Positions 1 to 12,300 of a stretch of 64,000 nucleotides of DNA are shown piece by piece (position 1 is the first letter of the stretch; the number at the start of each line of letters is the position of its first letter). Source of the stretch: Hydractinia symbiolongicarpus (taxonomy: Eukaryota > Cnidaria > Hydrozoa > Anthoathecata > Hydractiniidae); the NCBI RefSeq assembly GCF_029227915.1, contig NC_079880.1, positions 24,490,501 through 24,554,500 of the forward strand, given 5' to 3'. Below the pieces are notes generated by a model that ran no database searches, was not told the DNA's origin, and saw nothing but the letters and a program-made list of their open reading frames with translations. A program made the translations under genes and the position numbers.

Positions 1-413
1 GTTTCTTAAATTAGGTAGAAACAGAGAGACTTTCTAGAGGTTTTACTTCTTTTTAAATCAATATGGATGTGCTGCTGAGATTCAGTTCCTTTCTTCATCT
101 ATTTTGTGGTCCCATTCTATTTAATAAGGCACAGCAAACGTTAAATGGCGAAACATGTATGTTTCAACTTGTGTTGCTTAGATTTTAGACGAGTGTTTAT
201 GTGCAATTTGCATGAAACATAAAACATAACCTGAATGAGGCGCTATAGGTTGAGATAGGAAAATTTGTTAGGCTTGGGAGTGGCTGTAATAGAAATAGAG
301 TATAATGAGATAATGTTTGTTTATGAAAAGAAAAGAAAAGTTAGAAATTTAGAATGTTTAGTTACATTGCATACAGGTCCTTTCGTGAATGCAATAAAAA
401 AATCATTCTTTAG
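1..413. other. Non-coding stretch (presumed intron) upstream of the first visible Tudor exon
   Basis: I see no coding exon here. The first recognisable exon starts at 414 directly after a pyrimidine-rich acceptor ending in TTTAG, in phase 0, so the preceding exon lies outside the window or was not recognised. An open frame at 265-498 overlaps the exon but is read in the wrong frame and starts with TTG. Confidence 0.6.
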
Positions 414-3400
414 ATTGGTGGTGGACAGTGTCAAGCATATATTGCTCATATCACGCTCACTGGTGAATTCTTCATTCAAATACTTGGTGCTGGTTTAGAA
501 AAACTTGAACTTCTCATGGAAGATATGACAAGTCATTTCTCACAGGTTAGTAGTAGTGCATGAGAATAACATTTTTTAGTAAGTTTTCTTTTATAGTTTA
601 ATACAGTAACAAGCATTGAAAAATTTCGGACTTCATTAAATTGTGTTAAAAATTTTTTTGTGTAAAAATTTTTATCAAGTTAGTTTCTCTGAGTAACAAT
701 CCTCGCACTTTCATCTGTGTCTAATGACAACTAAAAACTCTCCCTTCTAGGAGATGTATTTCGATAATAGTTTTAGCAGTTTATTTTCACATACAAGCAT
801 TTTATTACTAATCTTGCATTCTTTTAGAACACGAGAGCATCTGAGATCGTATCACGACCAGAAGTAGGAACCATCTGTTGCGCTAAATTCCATGATGATG
901 GAGCCTGGTACAGAGCTAAAGTGACCAAAGTCATGTATGAAGAACGACAGGTAATTGTGGATTTTCTTTTAAATCAGAAGATATTTGTAGTGCAATCATA
1001 AAAAATGATTTCTGATTTTTTTGTTATAAGGCAGAATGTACCTACCTTTTGGGGAAAAAGTCCATATGGGGAAACGTAACAAAAATTTTCTCCGACAAAA
1101 AAGTTACCTGATTATTTTCCCCAACATATGATTTTTTTCGACAATCGATTTTACCTTAAAAATAATTCTCTGTGATGAATGTGCTGGATAAGTTCTGAAA
1201 TCCAATTTAAGGATGCAATTTCCTTATTTTTACATTTCTCTGATAAAAACTCTTTATCGATTGATGAAGATTTGTCCTGATGAGTTCTTCCCGATAGCGT
1301 AGTTTCATTTTCTTTAATGTTTCGTTATTTTAAGTAATGTAGTGTTTTTATCAGGTCGAGGTTGAATTCATTGATTATGGAAATCGAGAAATCATTCGCA
1401 ATATGTTGATCAGAAAACCTAACGCTGTGAGCAGGAAAGTTCTGGATCTTCCCTTCCAGGTTTGTAATTGTTTGCTGATTTCTTTTGTTGTTTATGACAA
1501 TTTTAAGCAGATATTTAGCAAGGTAAAATCGGATATCCGTAATTATCCAGTCGAGCTTGTGAAATTCGAGGACGTGCAGCGGAGTCGAATATCAACATAG
1601 CGAGACTGTATAATCACGATATCCGATTTTACCGCGCTGAATATCTCTTTTATCATACACCATTGGAAGGGAATGAGAACCTTTCCATATTATATTTTGT
1701 TTTGTTTTTGTTTTGGTCTTTTTTTCGTTATTCTTGTTTCTTGTAGTTCTAAAACATTCGCGCTTCAGTTATTTTCGGCTTTTGTGTACTACTATCGAGA
1801 ACAATAAAAGATGTGATATAATACATCCTCCGTTTGATAACTTTTTTATTTTTAATTAGTTTTAACTCTCCATCTGATTGGCTTGCGTGTAATTTTATAA
1901 AGGAACTATATATAAACGAAATTAAAGTGCCGGAGAGACTATCGAATATCTCAAACAGATATTCGGTATCGTATATCTGCTGAGATTTTTTTATTCTCGG
2001 CTAACGACTGCACGGATATCCAAAAATATTCCGTCAGACGCTCTTGTTAGAGGCGTATCATAATATATTTTAGACGGGTCTATACAGTTTGCTTTTAACT
2101 TAAGGCAACCCAGGGCAACTCCATTGATTTTGCTGTTTTTGCTTTATCTATAAAATTCTTCTCGTCATCGCATACCATGTTTACAGTTTTTTATACCCCA
2201 TTTTCCTATTCCATCTATTTTATATTTAGGCTGTTAAGTGCAAAGTTCAAGGCATCGCAAAGGTAATATTACCTATGACGTTTTTTCTATAAGAATATGC
2301 TTTATAAGAACAAGACCAATCTGATTAAAACTTCGGTGAACTTATAAAAAGTGTTTTTTGTAAGTTTTTTAGTTTATTTGTTGTCCAACTGGATAAATAA
2401 CATTGAATAGGCGCTCATATTTTTGCTGTTCGGGTGGATACCTACCATATACACTTTTATGCAAATCGATAAAAGAAGGAATAAACTTCCTATTAGCAGT
2501 ACGATAATCGTCGGAATCAGTTTTACTTAATTTAAAACGAAAAAATTTGAATTCGTAAAAGGTTAGGATACCAAATCAGGTATTTTGTTGTGACGATAAA
2601 AAGCAGCTTTCTTAGTGAGTTTCACCAAGCTTTTAGAAATCAAATGTTAATCTTGTTATGTTTATTTTAGTTCACCGATGAGCAACACACAAAGATTATA
2701 GAATTCGTGACAAACCATATAGATTTAGTTTTGGTTGAAGTTGTCAGAAAGGACGGTGATCTACCTGTCGTAAACATTACAATACCACCCGAAAACGAAA
2801 ACGACACACCGCCAAATTTTGTAGAAAAATTCAAACAGTATCAAGACTTCGAAAACCAAAACATTGGCAACGCAAATAACTATACTACAGGCTACTCGTT
2901 CAGCGAGCAGTCCACAATAAGTCCTATGTTTGATACAGTGAACTCCACGTTTGAAAATATTACAATGGCAGGGCCGTCTGAAAGTCGGTTAAACAGCCAT
3001 AACATGACACTGTCTGAATGGGAAGTTATCAATAGTGAAGGTTCACCTGAGAAGACGATCAAGCCATCACAAACAAATAAATCTGGAACAACCATGGCAC
3101 CCGAATTTATGACGATGGAAACTGCTTCAGATTGCACGACTCTTGATGGTAATTCTCGTTCTGAAAGTCCGGCTACGACGTACTCTGCATCTTGGGGAAT
3201 GCCGGAGTTAAAAATTGACAAAAAATATCTTCCTGGCATTGTCCTTGATACGATGGATCCTTCTAAATTTTCGGTATGCTTATTAAATTATTAAATAATA
3301 AAATTAACCTCTAGAAGGGTGCTTGTTAGGGAATGATATTTAAATTGGTCTCTCACGCGCGTTCTTTTTATCAGCACATCTCAATGTTTGAACAGGTTAT

Positions 3401-4941
3401 GGTGTCGCTTGGATCTATATAGTGAATTTGTTCAAAAGCACACAACACTGAACTTAAAATAGAATGCAGATGAGTTATTTTTTACAAGTACAGAAATTAA
3501 CCAATGAATAGTTTTATGTGAATTTTTGTGTGTGAAAAGATACAATCATATAATAATATATTTGAACTCCATACCTAGATTTTATAAATCCCAAGAACTG
3601 AGACTGAATATTGCTTGACAATTTAAGATGTTTTGTTTTTTAGTCTGGTTTTGCTTCTAAAGGGTTCACTAAAAAAATGCAACGTTTTTTTACATTGCTG
3701 CTCCTAAGAAATTCTGGATACTCCACTATGTAAATAAAATATATATTCTTTACTCGTCCACTTCTTTCTTTTTGCATGTTTCTACTAATTTTCAATTTAG
3801 ATTGTACCACATCATTTGTGGACAGAGTTAGAGAAGATGCATGTGGAAATGAGAGACTTCTATACAGTATGTCTACTTCGTTTCATCAATCATTTATTTA
3901 TTTTTAGTGGTATGTCCACCAAGCTTTTTTGTTGTTTGTTTTTAAGCAGCCGTGTTGTTACCATGAGTTTGTTACTTGATATTTCTCTTGTTAGACGTAC
4001 AAGACACCAGTTGACGTAGGTTTCCAAGTGGGCGATGTCTGTGCAGTTTACCACATAGAACACGAGGTTTGGTACAGAGCGGTTGTGCAAGCTATACTCG
4101 AAGAACAGGTATTTTTAGGGATGTTGTTTTCTCAAACGCTGCTCTTACTCCCAGTGAAATGGACCAAAGGAGAACTTCAGCGTAGTTTGATGCAGGAAAT
4201 GTTTAGACTGAAAAGATGAATAGCCTCATTTTGTTTTTTTTACTTTTAAATTCTAGAAAGTTATGGATTCTTTTAGACCAATGTACCTCAGACCAATGTA
4301 CCTGTATTGAATATTAGAGTAGTTTTCAATTTTTAATTTTTAAAAGGCTTAATTTTTAAAAGTGTACTTTGTTTTAAACTTTTTTAATTTTATGCTTTAT
4401 ATAGATCGTGGTCAAATTTCCGGACTTTAGTGGAAACAGCGAAATCGTTAACGCGGAAGTTATTCGTCCTTTGCAGCAAGCTTTTCGTGTTTTACCTTTC
4501 TTCGCAGTTCGATGCAAGCTGTCTGGTACGTAGATTTTTAGACTTTTAGGTTTCTGTGTAATATTTTCGGGGTTTTTAGGAGGGGGAAGGGGGTGGCGGC
4601 AAATTGGTTATTGGTTTTAGATACTGTCCCGAAACAAACTCGACTTAAGAAATAACCAAACTTGAATTTTCATCTTTACCAAATCTGTAAATAATTATGC
4701 TTTCTGTTGTTGTGTAGGTATTGAACCTTTGGACGGCGAAAAACTTTGGAGTAACGAAGCTGCAACAAAATTTAACGAACTGGTCATGAATCAAACATTT
4801 CAAGTTGAGATCACCTCTGACTTTCACGTTAAAGATAAACCGTTCGAGGTTCGTTTACATGGAAAATATGCCGGTAAACAAGTCGTGATAAACCAAATGC
4901 TAGTCAATTTAGGCCTAGCCAGAAAAAAAGTTGCGAGATAA
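414..4941 (+). CDS. Tudor domain-containing protein, 3' part (two extended Tudor domains)
   Basis: Nine exons join in frame: 414-545, 828-950, 1355-1459, 2230-2262, 2671-3273, 3801-3866, 3995-4108, 4405-4525 and 4718-4941 (TAA stop). They encode 506 residues and the N-terminus is missing. The first extended Tudor domain, about residues 1-160, contains GAWYRAKV and the canonical VEFIDYGNREII, followed by the SN-like flank LPFQAVKCKVQG. A roughly 170-residue Ser/Thr/Asn-rich linker follows. The second domain, about residues 330-506, has VWYRAVV but a divergent FPDFSGN instead of FxDYGN, so its aromatic cage may be altered. Tudor proteins of this class bind symmetrically dimethylated arginine on PIWI proteins in germ granules and act in piRNA function; that role here is inferred. 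The layout could fit TDRD7-like or other multi-Tudor proteins, and I cannot choose a symbol. Intron 3 holds palindromic repeats. Confidence 0.85.
1509..1646. repeat. Palindromic MITE-like element in Tudor intron 3
   Basis: A 29-base arm at 1509-1537 pairs with 1618-1646 with about three mismatches; both contain GGTAAAATCGGATATC or its complement. Pairing continues inward for another 12 of 14 bases, so most of the 138 bp could fold as a hairpin. The centre (about 1540-1606) is shared with 54633-54708 in opposite orientation. No coding capacity is seen. Confidence 0.75.
1918..2042. repeat. Second block of a dispersed repeat shared with 54508-54630
   Basis: This block, starting GAAATTAAAGTGCCGGAGA and running through ATATCTGCTGAGA to ATCCAAAAATATTCC, matches the reverse complement of 54508-54630 by eye over about 120 bp. 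In the right-hand copy it is contiguous with the block matching 1540-1606. Here about 310 bp separate the two, so this copy was either interrupted by an insertion or rearranged. Confidence 0.7.
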
Positions 4942-6364
4942 AATCTCCCGGAATTCACAAAATTAGATTTAATGATAAAACTATTCGTGTTTTTGAAATC
5001 TACTGCTGCACCTACAAATAATTTTAAATATTCTGTTATTGTTAACTTACTGGAGAACTTATATAAACATAAGGTTTAGATAGCCAATACCTATGACACT
5101 TGGTGACATCTTTTATTTAGTCTAATATTGACACTATCTTATTTGCTCAAATTATATAAAGTTATTTAAAAAAAGTAACTTCTGTTCCAGTGTTCTTTTG
5201 TTTTTATGTTTCCACGAGGATTTATTTACCTTTCCTTACGCATGGTAAACAACTGATTTAAAAAAAATGTATATTTGTAATTATTAGAAAATGTTAGGTT
5301 ACATGCATCAACAGACTGTTTTGGGCTGTTGTATTGGTCTTGGCGTTAATTTGCGTATATTGATAACTTCGCGGTTGCTTTTTGATAGTCATTTAAAACG
5401 AAAATTATTTTTTAAAAAGATATATTAAAATGATTGTACTGATTCAACTTTCAATTATCCTGTTCTCTCATCCCATACCGCCACAAGATCAAATTCAGGT
5501 GTTTGCTTCTTGCTTAATGTTGCATCATCCATGAACAAACTTTTTATCAAGCCTGTCGCCCCATAGAACAACTTATATGACTTCTACAAGAGAAGTATCA
5601 TGTCTGTTATTTTAAGGGATTGTTTAAGGTATTTAAGCTCAAAGTAATTCTCCTTGTCTGTCTGTCCGAGAACAGTGACGGGCGACTTCCGGTATTTTCT
5701 GACATTGAATTCTGTATCGCGTTGTGCCTAATAAAAAACCTGATTTAAATTTAGGAAAACAGGGAGCTGTTGTGTCTCTGCGGCCGTGCTTTACTCGAAA
5801 TACCTAAGTGAACAAAAAGACCTTAGACCTTAATTTATAAAACGTTCCCTCTAGCCCCAGCGGGAATGTGTGGAGAAGTCTTTGTCTGGCGAACGTCTTT
5901 GTTTTAGTAAGTCTTTGGAACGATGTTGACACACTAATTAGAAAAGTTAACATGCCACGGGGAAAATTGGCATGTAAGAAAATTTCCTGTTGTTTTAAAT
6001 ACATGTCTTCCAGCTGTTAGCAACTTTGTCCCCAGGGTCTCGTGGCCCCTGAGCTGTTATTACAAGGAAGAGGCTATTATCAATCAACAAGGCTATTATC
6101 AATCAACAAATGCTCTGGGAACGAGGTTGAGCTGTTCGGTCTCCGGTTTCTTTAAATAGGGAGGTGGGTTATGTCTAAATATGGAAGTTGTAAACAAGCC
6201 TGAAAACTGCTTGGAGGGCTTTTCTGTCAGCAATAAAATATGGCCAAACTCACGTTGGTAAAAGATATTACATATATAACTAGTTTACGCAAGTCTGCCT
6301 GGCCACAAACCCGTATAATTTTAACTGAAGACGATCTCCCCTCCTTCGGAACATCTAATTCAAA
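4942..6364. other. Intergenic region between the Tudor gene and CAP
   Basis: No coding exon is recognised. The region holds a small inverted-repeat element at 6021-6129, with a perfect 19-bp tandem duplication inside it at 6072-6109. The last 200 bp should contain the CAP promoter and 5' UTR, but no clear TATA box or initiator is visible. Confidence 0.6.
6021..6129. repeat. Small terminal-inverted-repeat element upstream of CAP
   Basis: The left end CAACTTTGTCCCCAGGGT and the reverse complement of the right end, CAACCTCGTTCCCAGAGC, agree at 13 of 18 positions. AGCTGTT occurs just outside both ends and might be a target duplication, but the same heptamer also occurs once inside, so that is weak. 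A perfect 19-bp tandem duplication at 6072-6109 lies within. A similar GCTCTGGGAACGA-type inverted pair is found at 47988-48069. Confidence 0.45.
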
Positions 6365-9300
6365 ATGGCCACAGCAGATTTAGAAAAGTTGGTTGCTCGT
6401 TTAGAAAATGTTACTGGTCGCCTCGAGTCAGTAGCATCAAAAGGTGGTTCTGGTGGATCAGCAAGTGCTAGTGGTACGCTTAATTTTTTTTAACGAACTA
6501 TAGCTAGTTAGCTAGCTAGATTTACACTTTCCCTGTTGTGTTGTAAATCACCATTCCCACAATAAATAATTTTTTATTTTGTGATATTCCACCCACCGCA
6601 ATTGCGGGATAACATTTTTTCAAAAAAATGTTCATCACGCGATTGCAGTATAGTATCCATAGTTTTTAAGATATAAAGACTCAAATCGAAGTGTTTTGTT
6701 CAGTGAAAGAAATATGTAAGACCACTTGATTTAGTCAGGAATAACCATAATAGACTTCAACATCATAATTATATTGACAGTTGCTGTAGTAACTTTTTGA
6801 GTGTCAAGGATAACGCATAATCTAGAGATCCTCAATAGAGGTATACTTACAGTTCTTCAACTGTGCGGTCTTTAGATTTAGTGAGGGGTCATTAAAACAA
6901 TGGTGGCAGATATTCCTTGAACTACCCGGACCAAATAATACATTGTTCCATCCCGTTTTTTTATAATAGGATAATTGGGTAAGAAAGTGTGGAGACTTCA
7001 TAGTTCCCGGGGCAAGGCTCAGGTGTAGACCAAGAAAGACTTGATAGGAGGTAATAAGGACAGACTTAAAGATGTTGTAGGTGAGAAGTGTATACGTAAT
7101 GATGAAGGTGTTTTGGCTAGCACAGAGGAGGAGAAAAGGGTAGCTTGGAAGAATCATTATCAGAGGTTGCTTAACACTGAGTTTATTTGGGACGAGGATA
7201 ATTTGTCTGCTGATGATGTTGTAGAAGGGGCAGCTATGCAGATCAAGACAGAATGGGTAGTTGAGGCTATTAGGAAATTGAAGATTGGCAAGGCTGCAGG
7301 AGTATCAGGTATTGTTGCAGAGATGGTAAAAGCATCTGGATATATTGGAGTTGAGCTTATTACAAGTCTTGCTAACCAGATTATAAAGGATGGTGCTATT
7401 CCGAGTGAATGGCAGTCAAGTGTAATAGTGAATTGTTTCAAGGGCAAGGGTGATACATTAGAAAGGGGTAACTATAGAGGTTTAAAGTTGGTTGATCAAG
7501 TAATGAAAGTTATTGAAAGAGTGATTGATAAGTTACTTAGAGAACGAATTAATATAGATAAGATGCAATTTGATTTTGTTCCAGGGCGTGGCACTACAGA
7601 TGCAATATTTTTGCTCAGACAGCTTCAGGAAAAGTATTTAGGAAAGAGAAAGAATCTGTATTTTGCCTTTGTAGATTTAGAGAAAGCTTTTGATAGAGTG
7701 CCACGTAAAGTTATTTGGTGGGCTATGAGAAAATTAGGTGCGGATGAGTGGCTAGTTACGATGGTACAGTCTATGTACAGCAATGCTAGAAGTCCTGTCA
7801 GGATTAACGATTCACTTAGTGATGAATTTAGTGTAAATGTTGGTGTACATCAGGGTTCTGTACTTAGTCCTTTGTTGTTTATTCTAGTCTTAGAAGCGCT
7901 GTTGATGGAGTTCAGAACAGGTTGTCCATGGGAGCTATTGTATGCAGATGATTTGGTTCTCATAGCAGAGTCGATGGAAGAATTAGTTAAAAAGTTTGAG
8001 AAGTGGCAGAAAGGACTAGAAGAGAAAGGGCTAAAGGTAAACACAGCAAAGTCTAAAGTCATGATTAGTAGCATTGCAGCCAAGTGTGACCTTGTAGTTG
8101 GAAAGTGGCCTTGTGGAGTTTGCAGGAAAGGGGTTGGTAGTAACTCAATTTTTTGTCAGACTTGCAAGCATTGGGTACATAAGAAGTGCAGTAGTATTAG
8201 TGGAAGGTTAAGAGCTGACATACAGTTTGTATGCAAGCGTTGCAAAGGTGAGATTATAGAGAATGAAGTATTTCCAGCTTTAATGATGTACAACAGTGGT
8301 TTGTTAGAGATAGTTGAGAACTTCTGTTACTTAGGTGATATGTTGGGCAGTGAAGGGGGTATTGGTAGAAGTGTTACTTGCAGGATAGGTTCTGATTGGA
8401 AAAAGTTCAGAGAGTTACTTCCTTTGTTGACTAGCAGAGTCCTGTCAATTGAGGTAAAAGGTAGGTTGTATGAGGGCTGTGTAAGAAGTGTTATGTTGTA
8501 CGGTAGTGAGACATGGGCAGTGACGCAGGAAGATCTTGACCGTTTAGAAAGGAATGATATGAGAATGGTTAGGTGGATGTGTAATGCCAGTCTGAGAGAC
8601 AGAAAGAGTTCAGATGAGCTAAGAAGCAGGCTAAGTCTCCGTAGAATTAAAGATGTTATCCAGATAAGAAGATTGAACTAGCTGGGGCACTTGGAAAGAA
8701 TGGAGGAAGATAATTGGGTAAGAAAGTGTAGAGACTTGATAGTTCCTGAGGCAAAGCCCAGAGGCAGACCGATAAAGACTTGGCAGGAGGTTATAAGGAC
8801 AGACTTGATACAGAGGAAGTTGAGTTTAGATCTAACACAGTCTAGATCATATTGGAAGAGGGTCATTAATATACCCCGTCCAACCCATGCTAGCATGGAA
8901 AACGGACGTTAAGCCGAGAATGATGATGATGATGATTATGCAGAATTTTAGTTTAGACCTAGCACATTCTAGATCAGATTGGAAGAGGGTCATTAATATA
9001 CCCTGTCCAAACCATGCTAAACCATGAATGATGATGATAATGATGCATGAAGTCTGACGATTGTCATTTAAACAACAAGGATTGTTGCATGGAAAAGTAA
9101 CAGAACTTCAAAAAAATTCCTCTTGACGGTTATTCAACATGGGCGAATGTTACCATAACCCCAAGTTAACCCAACTCATGTGAGGGAAATTGGGGAGATG
9201 GCACACTGGGTCGTTGGATGTTGCCAGAAGTTGTCTAGTAGAGCATTGGCCCTAATTGGGTCTGCGTAGCTCAAAATGAGCATTAAATACCCAAGACTCT

Positions 9301-12300
9301 CCATCTAAGCCATGGCCCCTCCTGGAAATAATAGACAGGGTATATCCCTCGATATTTGTGAGGCTGGCCATGTAAAATATGCACATCTATCTATCTATCT
9401 ATGGATTTACCTACTGTGTTAACAGAGTGTACCACTTGGGTCATCATTGTGAGAGATAATGCGTTATCCCTGACTGTTGAAGTATACTTCCATTTTGCAC
9501 TGATTGCTGATCAATAGGACAAAGTATATCATGAAAAGCCTGCATTCATTTTACAATTTTCAGGAAACTACTTTCAGTTTATGGTAAAACACCAATATTA
9601 TCATGTATATACAGGGAATTACAAGAATTTATGACAACATTACTTCATCTCTTTGAACAAGAACCGTGTGTTTACTAATGGCAGGAGTCTTTTTATTATT
9701 GATGGTCATGGAGCCTTGTGGAATATACTTCTCTATCTTTGTGTTGCCAGTAACTCAGGACAATAAACAAATCTCTAATAAAACCTAGTGCAATGTCTGT
9801 AACGCTTTGTTACTTGGTTGCACCACCACTAAGTTTCTTAAACTTAAGTGCTTCATAAAGTTGCCATTGTAAAATGATGATACCAACTTGGCTTAAACTA
9901 CATGTAAATCCATTGGACATCCATTTTTTATAAAGGTGGCCTATTTATTATTCTAAAGATATTTTATTAAATCTTTAAACCTACCCGAGTTGCAGGTGAG
10001 GATCAACTGCACATTTACTGCATGGTCTATAGGGCTGGAACCGCATATTTTAGCGATAAATTGGTTAATCATAGTGTCATTAAAAGAATTGCATGGGTTA
10101 AGAATGTAAAAAAGTGTCCAGAGTTATTCAAAGTCACATAATCATGAGAGACATATGGTATCACAAACAAACTTTGTTCAAAGTTTTTAATCAAACATTA
10201 TGCATTCTTTACTTCTTACAAAGACAATGTAATTTCATCTAATTTTTAAAGAGATCCTTCCATGCAAAACTAATAAAACATAATACCTTCCTGTACAACA
10301 AAATAATAACAATTTTTCCAAATTTGCAAATGAATAAAGTGTTTCAACTCACAGCCTCTTCTTTTATTCAAGGGCTCTTTCACCACCAACCCAAAAAATC
10401 ATGATTGTGCTTGCTGTATATGTCGATACCAAAATCTTTACAGACCAGATTTGAGTATTTTATAAGTCTGTGCTGCTCTATGTTATGTATACAAACATAA
10501 GGAAAAAAATAATTCCCATGAGAAAAACTAAAAAGAAGATATAAAAGTTTTTGTTCAAAATTTTTTAAAAACTTAGTCCTAGATTCTCAATTCGAGCCTG
10601 AACTTGCCATGTGCCATATCGAGGTAGACTTTGCTGCCCAGTTAAACTAAATTTATGTGGCATGAAGACATTCTCGTCACCATAGCTCTTTGAGAGGTTT
10701 TATCTTATAGACCTGTGGGGACGCCAGAATGAAGCAAAAAGGCTTTAAACGTTTGAGCGTTGTCTCTCTAAGGTGAAGTAAGTGGCCTGGATGAAATCCT
10801 TATTATAACTAAACCATTAAATCAGATTTAAAATTTTTAGACTTGAATCACCTAGACAATCACAGCAAAAAACAATTCCACAGCTTCGTAAAAGAATGTC
10901 CCAGGACATGGGTAACTCTAAACTTTCTCAAAATAATGGTAGACACAATGCTTGTCTTATATGACAGGCCTCATCAGGAATGGCGTGCGGCCGCACGCGC
11001 ACACGCCCACACACGCCATGTTTGAATGTTCCTGTGCGATCTTCGCACACCAAAAAAACACTAAATACCTCAGGCGTGCGCTAATCGCACACCAAAATAA
11101 ATACTGTTCTGTTCAATGAAGGCACACAGGAATAATATAATGTGCTGATCGCGAGTAAAGCTACACATCCATGAGAGTACGAGTGCAAATAAATGTGAGT
11201 AAAATAATTCAGAGTGAGAGTACAATGGGAGTGCGAGTAAAATATATAATATAGTAATCAATAATTAAACTACTCGCAAGTAGGGCAAACGGAAGTCGGA
11301 ATGTTAAGTTATTAAATTCACTGCCATACAAGTATAATTTTCAAGCTAAGAAACTTGGAAACAGGTTATCACATCTGTGTCATTCCCACATAGGCAACTA
11401 GGGCACCCTAGTTGTTGAGCAAATTCCCCAAAGCTGAGCTAACCCACCCATTTATCCCTGACTATATAGGCTGTCTAATTATCAGCCATTGTACAAGCAA
11501 AACGTTGTGTGATTTGCCTTTTTAGCCAATAAGATTGTGGAACCTAGAAAAAGTGGCGCATAATGTTCCTTAATCATTCTGTGCAAGTTATTTTCACAAA
11601 TTACTTTTTAGGTTTCTTTTAAAAAAACTGTTTTATCTCTCGATTCACGTTGCCTCAAAGATAATACTAACGCTAACATTTCAATTTTTACTAACTGTCC
11701 AAAATAGTGAGATCTGCCATCATCTATGAAAAATCAAGGGTTTAAATAAACTTAAGCAGGAATGTTTATAAATTCAAGAGGCTTCATTAAGCGTGAATTT
11801 TGAGAGATTTGATCAGAGCATTACAATAACGACAAGCACTGAAAACAAAAAATATGTAATATGCTTTCAAGCTCACAGTAACACATAACAAACAGTAGAA
11901 ATGAAAATGGTGTCCACCAAATACAAAATTCTATGATACCAGAAATGCTTTCAATAAAAACAGTGTAGACAAATGTGTACTAACTGGTTGACATATACGA
12001 TTTTCTAGTGAGTTATATTATGAGTTAGTCAGAAAAAAATGTTTATTTTGCACTGTTACTTGAGCTACAAATTAAACTCCATGGTTTGATGGCAACTGTA
12101 ATTGTATTTCTTTACAAATATTACTTATTCTTTTACTTTAATCAAATTAATTAAATAATTTCTTGTCAGAATCAATTATTCATCTCTTGGATAGTTTCAA
12201 ATTTTAGTGTTTGTATATATTGCTATTGACTAGTTTTGAATTAGTAATGGCATCATTTCATGTAGTATAAGTTATTTAAAAGTTACAACTAGCGTGGTTG

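Noticed and set aside
265-498. 77-codon frame at the start of the window
   Set aside because: It overlaps the first Tudor exon in another frame and starts with TTG; the Tudor frame has family motifs.
1265-1300. CTGATGAG, as in a hammerhead ribozyme core
   Set aside because: No GAAA box with flanking stem II/III pairing was found at the right distance.
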